This document shows positions 1-6,765 of a DNA stretch of 12,551 nucleotides, piece after piece. Source of the stretch: Thermobaculum sp042408415 (GTDB taxonomy: Bacteria > Chloroflexota > Chloroflexia > Thermobaculales > Thermobaculaceae). Both the position numbers and the translations under genes were made by a program. The stretch's first letter is position 1. Each line of letters begins with the position of its first letter. The notes under the pieces are model-generated. The model saw only the letters and a list, made by a program, of their open reading frames with translations. It had not been told where the DNA came from and searched no databases. The DNA lies in assembly GCA_042408415.1 (NCBI GenBank), contig JBHORE010000173.1:1-12551 (forward strand), written 5' to 3'.

Positions 1-60
1 CACAAGTAGGCAGAACAAACATACACCCACTAGGCCAGAAAGCCATAATGAGCCACTCAC
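1..60 (-). CDS. Possible N-terminus of a membrane or exported protein (partial, cut by window edge)
   Basis: A GTG codon at 60-58 opens a frame that runs to the edge and would encode MSGSLWLSGLVGVCLFCLLV. This is a strongly hydrophobic stretch that would suit a first transmembrane helix or signal anchor. A GGAG Shine-Dalgarno sequence lies 8 bases upstream (plus-strand 69-72). The gene would lie 112 bases downstream of prs on the same strand. Only 20 codons are visible, so the family cannot be told. A competing reading is the C-terminus of a plus-strand gene ending at 142, in an overlapping open frame. The better start signal and the hydrophobic profile favour the minus strand, but only weakly. 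Confidence 0.35.
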   Translation of the reverse strand, partial: MSGSLWLSGLVGVCLFCLLV

Positions 61-172
61 TTTGCTTTCTCCGGGAGACAGGTATATGAAAGATGGAGGT
101 TTAGGTAGGTACTTGAGGGAGGTTCATCCTCTTGGGGTATAGTAAACATCGGTTAAGACCTTCCTAGTAGCG

Positions 173-1123
173 TTATCGAAACAGCTCACTGACAGAGAGA
201 TCTTTATGGATCCTCATTATAGCCTCTGCCAGCAGAGATGCTACCGATACTATCTCGATCTTGGAATCAACTTCCTCAGGGGGAATATATATAGTATCAG
301 TCACAACTATCTTCTCTATAGCATTACCTTCAAGAATCTTCTTGACCTCCTCGGCAGCCGGCGATCCCACAAAGGCAGCATGGGTGGCAACTGCATGCAC
401 TGACTTGGCACCCCTTGAGAGTAGCATATCGGCAGCCTTTGCCAAGGTACCACCAGTACCGATTAAATCGTCCACTATAATGGCGTTCTTGCCCTGAACA
501 TCCCCCACCATATCTAGCACTTCGGCGGTGTCGGGCCTAGGACGTTGCTTAGCAATTATTGCTAGTGGCACACCAAGCCTGAACCTGAAATCATTAGCCC
601 TCAGCACTCCACCAGGATCTGGAGACACCACTACAGCATCTGGGAGGGGATTCCTCTTGTAATAGTCGACCAGCAACGGAGCAGCACGCAAGTGATCCAC
701 TGGAATATCGAAGAAACCCTCTATTGCAGGCGCATGCAGATCTACTGCCAGAACTCTATCCGCTCCAGCCTGCATAATGATGTTAGCCACTAACTTAGCG
801 GATATAGGCTCGCGACCAGTGGTCTTCTTCTCTTGCTTGGCGTAACCATAGTATGGGATGACTGCGGTGATCCTGCTTGCGGATGCCCGACGAGCAGCAT
901 CTATCATCAGCAGGAGTTCCATAATATGGTGATCCACAGGCATTGAGGTGCTCTGGATTATAAATACGTCACACCCTCGGACATTCTCCTCAAGCCTTAC
1001 CCTAGTTTCACCGTTTTTGAAGGTGGTTACAAGCGCATCTCCGATCTCTATATCGAGGTTGCGGGCGATATCGCAGGCCAGCTTCCTGTTTGCGTTACCA
1101 GTAAAGATGCGCAAGCGATTCAT
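173..1123 (-). CDS. prs: Ribose-phosphate pyrophosphokinase (PRPP synthetase)
   Basis: Transfers pyrophosphate from ATP to ribose 5-phosphate, giving PRPP for nucleotide, histidine and tryptophan synthesis in the cytosol. The 316-residue length is normal for class I enzymes. Visible family motifs are ENVRGCDVFIIQST (46-59), PYYGYAKQEKK followed by REPISAKLVAN (90-114), the metal-binding VDLHA (127-131), GFFDIPVDHL (136-145), SPDPGGV (167-173) and the PRPP-loop VDDLIGTGGTL (217-227). Two motifs are slightly off: the loop has Gly222 where many bacterial enzymes have a third Asp, and the N-terminal SDGE-type motif reads KNGE (36-39). The ATG directly follows the glmU stop (TAGATG), with GGAGG 11 bases upstream inside glmU, so translation is probably coupled and the gene co-transcribed with glmU. 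Identification is secure. Confidence 0.97.
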   Translation of the reverse strand: MNRLRIFTGNANRKLACDIARNLDIEIGDALVTTFKNGETRVRLEENVRGCDVFIIQSTSMPVDHHIMELLLMIDAARRASASRITAVIPYYGYAKQEKKTTGREPISAKLVANIIMQAGADRVLAVDLHAPAIEGFFDIPVDHLRAAPLLVDYYKRNPLPDAVVVSPDPGGVLRANDFRFRLGVPLAIIAKQRPRPDTAEVLDMVGDVQGKNAIIVDDLIGTGGTLAKAADMLLSRGAKSVHAVATHAAFVGSPAAEEVKKILEGNAIEKIVVTDTIYIPPEEVDSKIEIVSVASLLAEAIMRIHKDLSVSELFR

Positions 1124-2581
1124 CTATTTCTCATCCTCCAGTTCTTCTGAAGCCTCGTCTTTGCGAGCATGTTGAGGTACTTGCCTAGCGGGCACACCTA
1201 CCACGAGCTTGCCAGCAGGTACATCCTTGGTGACAACTGCTCCAGCTCCTGTCTTGGCACTCTCTCCCACCTTTACAGGCGCTATGAGCATCGTGTCGAC
1301 ACCTATAAATGCCCTTCTACCGATCTTTGTCGGGTTCTTGTTCACACCATCGTAGTTAGCAGTAATCGTTCCTGCGCCGATGTTAGCCTCCTCACCAACC
1401 TCGGCATCCCCAAGGTAGCTGACATGACCACACTTGACCCCAGCGTGGAGCACCGTGTTCTTAGTCTCTACAAAGTTACCTATATGGACGCCAGCTTCTA
1501 CCCGGGTTCCCGGTCTCAGATGCGAGAACGGACCAACGTCCGAATCCGCTCCTACGTAGGACTCTTCTACAACCGACATCTGCACTTTGCAGTTTTCGTC
1601 TAGATAAGAGTCCCTAATGTAGGAATAAGGACCTACAACAGCTCCGCTTGCCACCTTTGTCTTACCAATGAGATGGGTTCCTGGTAACAGGATCGCATCT
1701 GTACCTACCTGTACATCCACATCTACGTATGTACTATCAGGATCAGTCACAGTTACACCTGAGAGCATGAGAGACTCGAGTATACGCTGCCTCATAATCT
1801 TTTCTGCAATCGCCAGTTGCAGTCGGTTGTTGATTCCCAGAGCCTCGCTAGGATCCTCGACTTTCACGTACTGCACAGGCCATTTGGTATCCATAGGTTC
1901 AGAGATCTCTTGAGAAGCCGTCTCCGGCGTATATGCACTCCAATGTCCATTTATATCCTCTCGTACAGCTATATTTACCAAATCAGTGAGTTGGTACTCG
2001 CCTGATACAGGGGAAGGCTGGAGGCTCTCAAGATGTTCCCACATCCAATCTGCTTGAAATACTGCTACACCGCTGTTGCGCTCCCTTATCTTGAGTTGCT
2101 CTTCCGTGGCTTGCTTTTCTTCCACAACAGCAATTACTCTACCCCACTCATCCATCAGTACCCTACCGGGATCATGCGTCTCACCAATCAAGATAGTAAC
2201 TCTTGGGCTTTCAGCAAGGTGGTGATCGATCAGCCTACGCAGTGTCTCGGGCCTGATGAGGGGAGTGTCTCCATAAAGTACCATTACATGCTTCACGTCA
2301 TCCATTGCAGGCCTGCTAACTCTCACGGCATCGCCCGTGCCTCGAGGGGAATCTTGGAGCACAAAATCTACTTGATAATTACGCTTTATTACATCAGCTA
2401 CCTGGTCTGCATTGTGTCCCAGCACAACTACTAATTTGGAGGGTTCTAACTGGAGGGCGCTACGAAGCACATGCTCGATCATGGGGATACCGGCTACAGT
2501 ATGTAGCACCTTGTGAATGTGCCCCTTCATCCTAGTGCCCTGACCAGCAGCAAGGATGACGATGCCTAATGATTCGGGCAA
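1124..2581 (-). CDS. glmU: Bifunctional GlcNAc-1-phosphate uridyltransferase / GlcN-1-phosphate acetyltransferase
   Basis: Makes UDP-GlcNAc, the precursor of peptidoglycan and other glycans, in two cytosolic steps. The N-terminal pyrophosphorylase domain (about 1-255) shows LAAGQGTRM (10-18), KVLH (24-27) and YGDTPLI. The C-terminal left-handed beta-helix (about 270-465) is a run of hexapeptide repeats with LRPGTRVEAGVHIGNFVETK and IGAGTITANYDG, the acetyltransferase signature. At 485 residues it is about 25-30 longer than usual. Much of the excess is an insert of roughly 20 residues just before the VEDPSEALGINNR segment, plus an acidic C-terminal tail. The usual LPKVLH reads IHKVLH here, so Pro is replaced by His23. 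The start is TTG at 2581-2579, chosen because GGAGG lies 9 bases upstream and no better in-frame start exists. It is the first gene of a glmU-prs operon. Confidence 0.97.
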   Translation of the reverse strand: MPESLGIVILAAGQGTRMKGHIHKVLHTVAGIPMIEHVLRSALQLEPSKLVVVLGHNADQVADVIKRNYQVDFVLQDSPRGTGDAVRVSRPAMDDVKHVMVLYGDTPLIRPETLRRLIDHHLAESPRVTILIGETHDPGRVLMDEWGRVIAVVEEKQATEEQLKIRERNSGVAVFQADWMWEHLESLQPSPVSGEYQLTDLVNIAVREDINGHWSAYTPETASQEISEPMDTKWPVQYVKVEDPSEALGINNRLQLAIAEKIMRQRILESLMLSGVTVTDPDSTYVDVDVQVGTDAILLPGTHLIGKTKVASGAVVGPYSYIRDSYLDENCKVQMSVVEESYVGADSDVGPFSHLRPGTRVEAGVHIGNFVETKNTVLHAGVKCGHVSYLGDAEVGEEANIGAGTITANYDGVNKNPTKIGRRAFIGVDTMLIAPVKVGESAKTGAGAVVTKDVPAGKLVVGVPARQVPQHARKDEASEELEDEK

Positions 2582-2590
2582 GACAATAAA

Positions 2591-2595
2591 CCTCC
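2591..2595 (-). promoter_or_regulatory. Ribosome binding site deciding the TTG start of glmU
   Basis: The minus strand reads GGAGG here, with a 9-base spacer to the TTG at 2581. No ATG or GTG in the glmU frame lies between this site and the conserved LAAGQGTRM motif, so it fixes the unusual start codon. Confidence 0.8.
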
Positions 2596-2654
2596 GGGCA
2601 CGGTATAACTATATGTTATTTTGAATTCTTCCACGGATTAATTATTACAAAAAG

Positions 2655-2683
2655 ATACTAAAGACAAAAGTAGCACATGTCAA
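2655..2683 (-). promoter_or_regulatory. Sigma-A/sigma-70-type promoter of the glmU-prs operon
   Basis: On the minus strand a perfect -35 hexamer TTGACA (2683-2678) is followed after exactly 17 bases by TAGTAT (2660-2655), four of six matches to TATAAT. Transcription would start near 2648, leaving a leader of about 67 bases before the TTG start. No riboswitch-like structure is evident in that leader. Confidence 0.7.
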
Positions 2684-2706
2684 CAAGGCGCAGTCAGGCA
2701 AATACC

Positions 2707-2715
2707 TGCTAGAAT
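2707..2715 (+). promoter_or_regulatory. Extended -10 promoter of the glucokinase gene
   Basis: The plus strand reads TGCTAGAAT, an extended -10 element (TGn followed by TAGAAT, five of six matches to TATAAT). No convincing -35 hexamer lies 16-18 bases upstream, which fits an extended -10 promoter. The start would be near 2722, giving a leader of about 40 bases. It faces away from the glmU promoter, so the two share the 179-base divergent spacer. Confidence 0.5.
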
Positions 2716-2722
2716 GTCCGCT

Positions 2723-2740
2723 GGATCATATTTTCGATCC
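2723..2740 (+). promoter_or_regulatory. Small inverted repeat at the predicted glucokinase transcript start (operator candidate)
   Basis: GGATC (2723-2727) and GATCC (2736-2740) form an inverted repeat with an 8-base spacer, just at the predicted transcript start and upstream of the ribosome binding site. It could be a repressor site or a weak leader hairpin. The arms are only 5 bases, so chance is a real possibility. Confidence 0.2.
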
Positions 2741-2750
2741 TAAAGTGCAC

Positions 2751-2756
2751 AGGAGG
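2751..2756 (+). promoter_or_regulatory. Ribosome binding site of the ROK glucokinase
   Basis: AGGAGG, a near-consensus Shine-Dalgarno sequence, lies 4 bases before the ATG at 2761. The match supports that start, which also agrees with the conserved N-terminal ATP-binding motif beginning within ten residues. Confidence 0.75.
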
Positions 2757-2760
2757 ATTC

Positions 2761-3726
2761 ATGAGCAATAAATATGTTATAGGTGTAGACCTCGGAGGTA
2801 GCCGAGTAAGAGCAGTATTGGCCAACGAGAAGGGAGAGTTTTTGGATCGTTGTGAGTTCCCTACGCTAGCAGATAAGGGGCTCTACTTTGTGCTAGAGAG
2901 GATCTTGGAGTGCGTCCGATCTGTATCCTCCAATGCCCCTAGAATAGATGCTATCGGCGTTGGAGCACCTGGCCCTATCAACTCCAAGGAAGGTGTGGTG
3001 AGTAATCCTCCAAACCTGCCTGGGTGGGTCAATGTACCGCTTGCAAAACTCATAGAAGAGAAGACGGGCATCCCTACTTTCTTGGGTAACGATGCTAACC
3101 TGGCAGCACTTGGAGAGTTCACTTATGGCTCTGGTAAGTATGTGCAGCACCTGATTTACATCACCGTCAGCACAGGTGTAGGTGGTGGCATCATTATAGA
3201 CGGGCAGCTGCTGGAGGGGCACAATGGTGCTGCTGGGGAGGTGGGCCACATGGTCGTTCAGCCTGGAGGACCTAAGTGCTCCTGTGGAGGATACGGCCAT
3301 CTCGAGGCGCTCTCTTCTGGCACAGCCATAGCCAAACGGGCTCGGGAGGCCGCGTCCCTTAACAAAGACACAGTCATGATTGAGCTTGCGGGCTCCGTAG
3401 ACAAGATCAATGCCAAGATCGTGGATGAGGCTGCCAAGAAAGGCGACCCACTCGCCCTCAAGCTTCTGGAGCAAGCAGGACAATGGCTAGGATACGCACT
3501 CATCAACCTAATACACATCTTCAATCCTCAAATGATCTCCATAGGAGGGGGTGTATCCGAAGCTGGCGAGCTGCTGCTAGGACCCGCCAGAAAGGTCGTA
3601 TTCGAAGGACTAATGCCGGTCTTCAAGCAGGACCTACAGATAGTTAAAGCTAGCCTGGGAGGTGATGTGGGCTTGGCGGGGGCAGTAGCCCTAGCTCTTC
3701 AGCAATCTGCCAAATCTAAAGTCTAA
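2761..3726 (+). CDS. ROK-family sugar kinase, probable glucokinase
   Basis: Probably phosphorylates glucose or a related hexose with ATP, feeding glycolysis. The 321-residue protein lacks the N-terminal helix-turn-helix of ROK repressors, so it is a kinase and not a regulator. It shows the phosphate-binding GVDLGGSRVRAVLA (8-21), APGPINSKEGVVSNPPNLPGW (sugar-binding region), GNDANLAALGE with the catalytic Asp, the ROK signature TVSTGVGGGIIIDGQLLEGH and GEVGHMV leading into the zinc site CSCGGYGHLE. In that site the third cysteine (usually GC.E) is His. The adenosine-side motif GGGVSEAGELLL lies near the C-terminus. It is the only clear plus-strand gene, divergent from glmU-prs and convergent with the long leftward run. 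The exact sugar (glucose, mannose, N-acetylmannosamine) cannot be fixed from sequence alone; glucokinase is the most likely. Confidence 0.9.
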   Translation: MSNKYVIGVDLGGSRVRAVLANEKGEFLDRCEFPTLADKGLYFVLERILECVRSVSSNAPRIDAIGVGAPGPINSKEGVVSNPPNLPGWVNVPLAKLIEEKTGIPTFLGNDANLAALGEFTYGSGKYVQHLIYITVSTGVGGGIIIDGQLLEGHNGAAGEVGHMVVQPGGPKCSCGGYGHLEALSSGTAIAKRAREAASLNKDTVMIELAGSVDKINAKIVDEAAKKGDPLALKLLEQAGQWLGYALINLIHIFNPQMISIGGGVSEAGELLLGPARKVVFEGLMPVFKQDLQIVKASLGGDVGLAGAVALALQQSAKSKV

Positions 3727-3762
3727 GATAGTTGTGTCAGGAATATTCCTGACACAACTATC
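3727..3762. terminator. Perfect 36-bp palindrome between convergent genes, probable bidirectional terminator
   Basis: The 18-base half GATAGTTGTGTCAGGAAT is followed immediately by its exact reverse complement. As RNA this folds into a stem of up to 16 pairs with a 4-base loop in either direction. It begins at the base after the glucokinase stop and includes the TAG stop (3760-3758) of the PP-loop gene on the other strand. A terminator serving both transcripts is the simplest reading. A T-run is absent on the plus side (CAATGGG follows) and only partial on the minus side (TTAGACTTTAGATTT follows), so termination may not be classical. Confidence 0.7.
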
Positions 3763-4429
3763 CAATGGGAATGAGGTCGCAGTAATAGAACCTGTTGTCC
3801 CGAACTACTACCTCTCCCTTCTTAAAGGAAACTCTGCGACTGAAGATAGGGCCATCGTACACAAATGAGTGAAACTCTCCATTCTCCCCTGCAGGATCGA
3901 CTCCTTCAGGTAAAGAACTTAGAAACCCTAGATCAATATCGCTACCCAAGAAGGAAGGATCTAGTAGGGTAGAATCCACACAAACTACCACAGATCTAAA
4001 GCCATACTCACAAAGACTAAGCGTGATGTCCTTCGAACTCCTCCCCCAAAGCGGAAACAGCGCCCTTACACCAACCTCTAACAAGCGGGATTCCCTATAG
4101 GCTCTTATATCTTCCAGGAATATGTCACCAAATGCGACTGTATTTATACCTAGGCTCATCAGCTCAGAGAGGGCATATCTCATTCTATCGTCATACACTT
4201 GGTTTGAGCAGTTCTGGGGAATATAGATCCTGTAAAGCGGAATACCTAGAGAAGCTGCTTGTGCCTCTATCAATTCTACTCTCACCCCATGCATGCTCAC
4301 TCGTTCGTAGCCTTCGGTCACAGTACAGATGAGCCTCTCTACAGAGAATCTATCATCCCTTAGGAGCTTGTATAGTGCCAGGCAGCTATCCTTACCACCA
4401 CTCCAACTAAGTGCCAACCTGTTTCTCAT
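3758..4429 (-). CDS. PP-loop ATPase of the Dph6 / DUF71 family (diphthine-ammonia-ligase-like)
   Basis: An adenine-nucleotide alpha-hydrolase-fold enzyme that probably activates a substrate by adenylation. The PP-loop LSWSGGKDSCLALY is at 7-20, followed by MHGVR (46-50) and the family signature EGVDPAGENGEFHSFVYDGP (175-194), with GENGEFH at 181-187. At 223 residues it is the short form typical of archaeal and bacterial members, without the C-terminal RidA-like domains of eukaryotic Dph6. Archaeal and eukaryotic homologues amidate diphthine on elongation factor 2. Bacteria are not known to carry diphthamide, so the substrate here is unknown. It is the last gene of the leftward run, 12 bases after the THUMP methyltransferase, and its stop lies inside the terminal palindrome. 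The ATG at 4429 has a weak AGGA about 10 bases upstream, overlapping the previous stop. Family is secure, function is not. Confidence 0.88.
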   Translation of the reverse strand: MRNRLALSWSGGKDSCLALYKLLRDDRFSVERLICTVTEGYERVSMHGVRVELIEAQAASLGIPLYRIYIPQNCSNQVYDDRMRYALSELMSLGINTVAFGDIFLEDIRAYRESRLLEVGVRALFPLWGRSSKDITLSLCEYGFRSVVVCVDSTLLDPSFLGSDIDLGFLSSLPEGVDPAGENGEFHSFVYDGPIFSRRVSFKKGEVVVRDNRFYYCDLIPIG

Positions 4430-4441
4430 GACGAGTTGATC

Positions 4442-5521
4442 CTATCTCCTCTCCATAGCAAATATAGTGGCTCTCATACCTAGCACCCACACCTTAACTG
4501 TGACTAGCTCCCTCCAATCTCGCCTGGTCAAGTGATGCATCAGTTTATCCTCCGTAGTCACTAGTACCAGCCTGCCACCAGGCTTGAGTATTCTACCAGC
4601 CTCCTGCAGAAAAGCTGGGTAGAGCTCTTTATTACTCTCTTTGGAGCCATAGCGGTGACCAAAGGGAGGATTGGTTACTATCGCATCCACAGAATCGTGC
4701 TCAAGAGGTATGTAGGTGGCATCCCATTGATGAAGCTCTATTGGTTTATACCTTGGCCCGATGTTAGACCTGGCCACCTCAATAGCTTCTCCAGATTTAT
4801 CACTACCTATGATGAGTCGGTATCTACCAGCTAGAGCCCGTTCTATCAGTATGGTACCGGCCCCACAGAAAGGATCAAGGAACACGTCATCGCTTCTCGG
4901 GCGAGACAACCACACCATAGCCGCGGCTATCGATGGCCTTAGCGATGCCTCTACATGATATTGTTTGTAAGCATATCTTTTCGAATGCTCAGGAGTAAGC
5001 CTTACACCTCCCCAGATCTCATTGTCTATAACAGTAATCCAAACTTCTACAAGGGCTTTGTCCTCAACTAGTCGCCAATTTCCAGGCAAAGTTGAGACTA
5101 GAATTTCTTCTGCAGTAGCCCTGAGCTGAGCTCTAGTGAAAGCATGACTGCCCTGGAGTCGAACTACAGGACGAAAGGTAATTACCCTATGTTTTCTTCG
5201 GCTTGTAGGCAGTTGCTCAAATCTGTACCTAACGGCTTCTTGCCACCTGTCTGTTTTGATAGCTGACGCCAAGACTCGACCTAAATCCCTTAGCCCCTGC
5301 ATGTTAGGTTTTATGTTATCCCTGTAGAGGAACAGGAAGAACGCATCCTCCACGACCCTGGATGTTAGGACCTCCTGCGGAGAGTCAACATCGACTACCA
5401 ATAGGTCGTTTTTATCGCTGACAAATCTTCTGGAGAGAAATCTAATATTCCCTGCAGACGACCGAAGCTGTTTCTGAAGGATCTCACCAAGTCCTGGCGC
5501 TGTATGTAGCATAAATCTCAT
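4442..5521 (-). CDS. THUMP-domain class I SAM-dependent RNA (guanine-N2) methyltransferase
   Basis: Likely methylates the exocyclic N2 of a guanosine in tRNA or rRNA. The N-terminal half (about 1-165) is a ferredoxin-like plus THUMP RNA-binding region, ending in the typical VEVWITVIDNEIWGGVRL. The C-terminal Rossmann-fold domain (about 185-359) carries motif I DPFCGAGTILIE (216-227), the acidic GSDKS (239-243) that binds the SAM ribose, and motif IV NPPFGHRYG (284-292). An NPP(F/Y) motif is the hallmark of N-methylation of bases. The arrangement matches the Trm14/TrmN (tRNA m2G6) and RlmL N-terminal methyltransferase families. At 359 residues it fits Trm14/TrmN better than the longer RlmL fusion, and the archaeal Trm-G10 enzymes are also related. 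Its ATG overlaps the stop of the condensing-enzyme gene by four bases (ATGA), so translation is coupled. Confidence 0.9.
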   Translation of the reverse strand: MRFMLHTAPGLGEILQKQLRSSAGNIRFLSRRFVSDKNDLLVVDVDSPQEVLTSRVVEDAFFLFLYRDNIKPNMQGLRDLGRVLASAIKTDRWQEAVRYRFEQLPTSRRKHRVITFRPVVRLQGSHAFTRAQLRATAEEILVSTLPGNWRLVEDKALVEVWITVIDNEIWGGVRLTPEHSKRYAYKQYHVEASLRPSIAAAMVWLSRPRSDDVFLDPFCGAGTILIERALAGRYRLIIGSDKSGEAIEVARSNIGPRYKPIELHQWDATYIPLEHDSVDAIVTNPPFGHRYGSKESNKELYPAFLQEAGRILKPGGRLVLVTTEDKLMHHLTRRDWRELVTVKVWVLGMRATIFAMERR

Positions 5522-6765
5522 GTTTCAAAGCGCCTAATCACAATCGAAGCATTTATTCCACCAAAGCCGAATGAATTACTCAATATCGTATCGACCTTGG
5601 CTTTACGCCCCCTATTTGGCACGTAGTCTAGGTCACAATCGTCCGAGGGGGAGATCAAATTTACAGTAGCAGGTATATAGTCACATGCTAGTGCCATACA
5701 GCATATAGCAATTTCTATAGCCCCACTAGCCCCGAGAGCATGTCCGTGCATAGACTTAGTAGCGCTTATTGGGATCTTATATGCTCGTTCTCCAAACACC
5801 TTCTTGATAGCCAAAGTCTCGGTAGAATCATTAAGTGGTGTGGAACTGCCGTGAGCATTTATATAATCTATCTCATAGATCGAGCAGCCAGCATTAGCCA
5901 TGGCTAAGGCCATACATCTCGAGGCCTGCTCCCCAGTAGGCAGAGGAGCCGTCATGTGATATGCATCACTGGTACTGGCATAACCTATAATCTCACCCAG
6001 TATCTGGGCATTACGCCTAAGAGCATGCTCTAGGTCCTCTAGCACCAGTACAGCAGCGCCCTCACCCATTACAAAGCCATCCCTATCTCGATCAAAGGGC
6101 CTACAAGCTGTCTCAGGATCATCGTTACGAGCACTCATCACCTTGATCAAGGAGAAAGCTCCAAAGGTAAGAGGGTACAGAGGAGCCTCTGCACCACCTG
6201 CCAAGATGATATCAGCTCTACCAGATCGTATCGCCATAAAAGCTTCCCCTATGGCGATAGTGCCGCTGGAACATGAATTGGCATTGGAAAGCTGAGGGCC
6301 AGTTATACCAAAGTGCATGGATATATTGCTACTGCTAGCTCCTCCAAACACGGAGAGAGCAAGAGAAGTGCTCACAGCCCTCAACCCCTTCTCCACAAAT
6401 ATGGAGTGCTGTTCCTCGGCATAACCCACCCCTCCCAAAGCGCTTCCTATGAATATGCCGACTCTATCCCTATCTAGAGCATCAATATCCAATCCAGCGT
6501 CATCTACTGCCTGCATAGCAGCTACTATTGAGAACTGTGAGAACCTATCCAACCTGGCAAGTTTCTTAGGGGGCAGATAGTCCGAGGGGTCGAAGTCTTT
6601 GACCTCAGCAGCCACTTGTGACCTGAATTGTGAAGGATCGAAACGCGTTATCCTACCAACTGCAGACTTCTCCTTACATACCCCCGACCATAGTCCTTGA
6701 CGCGTAGTTCCAATAGGTGTGACTGCTCCTATACCGGTTATAACCACGCGCCTATCAGTTTTCAT
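5518..6765 (-). CDS. Beta-ketoacyl-ACP synthase II-type condensing enzyme (FabF-like)
   Basis: Catalyses decarboxylative condensation of malonyl-ACP with an acyl primer, in fatty-acid or polyketide synthesis. From the ATG at 6765 it has 415 residues, the usual FabF length, starting MKTDRRVVITGIGAVTPIG. The thiolase-fold catalytic set is intact: Cys165 in NANSCSSGTIAIG, His305 in NAHGSSTPLND, Lys337 and His342 in ATKSMHGHALGASG, then the glycine-rich FGFGGINAS near the C-terminus. The nucleophile and second-His motifs differ from typical FabF (TACATG, TGHLLGAAG), hinting at a specialised paralogue. A TTG 33 bases upstream (6798) was rejected because its AAGGA is only two bases away. The chosen ATG has AAAGG about 10 bases upstream and overlaps the SRPBCC gene by 11 bases. 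No acyl carrier protein, malonyl transferase or chain-length factor is adjacent. Primary FabF remains possible. Confidence 0.88.
   Translation of the reverse strand: MKTDRRVVITGIGAVTPIGTTRQGLWSGVCKEKSAVGRITRFDPSQFRSQVAAEVKDFDPSDYLPPKKLARLDRFSQFSIVAAMQAVDDAGLDIDALDRDRVGIFIGSALGGVGYAEEQHSIFVEKGLRAVSTSLALSVFGGASSSNISMHFGITGPQLSNANSCSSGTIAIGEAFMAIRSGRADIILAGGAEAPLYPLTFGAFSLIKVMSARNDDPETACRPFDRDRDGFVMGEGAAVLVLEDLEHALRRNAQILGEIIGYASTSDAYHMTAPLPTGEQASRCMALAMANAGCSIYEIDYINAHGSSTPLNDSTETLAIKKVFGERAYKIPISATKSMHGHALGASGAIEIAICCMALACDYIPATVNLISPSDDCDLDYVPNRGRKAKVDTILSNSFGFGGINASIVIRRFET

Noticed and set aside
2..142. Plus-strand open frame of 46 codons running in from the edge and ending in TAG at 140-142.
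   Set aside because: It has no visible start, no recognisable motif, and overlaps a minus-strand frame with a better ribosome site and a coherent hydrophobic segment. It remains possible as a gene end.
133..160. TGGGGTATAG string resembling the 5' end of a tRNA-Gln-like gene.
   Set aside because: No D-arm pairing or anticodon stem follows; the sequence runs straight into the prs 3' end, and no matching acceptor strand is found.
1169..1603. 144-codon open frame antisense to glmU.
   Set aside because: Opposite the hexapeptide-repeat region of glmU, with no domain or ribosome site.
2893..3483. 196-codon open frame antisense to the glucokinase gene.
   Set aside because: It lies wholly opposite a gene with clear catalytic motifs and has no recognisable domain of its own; a typical shadow frame.
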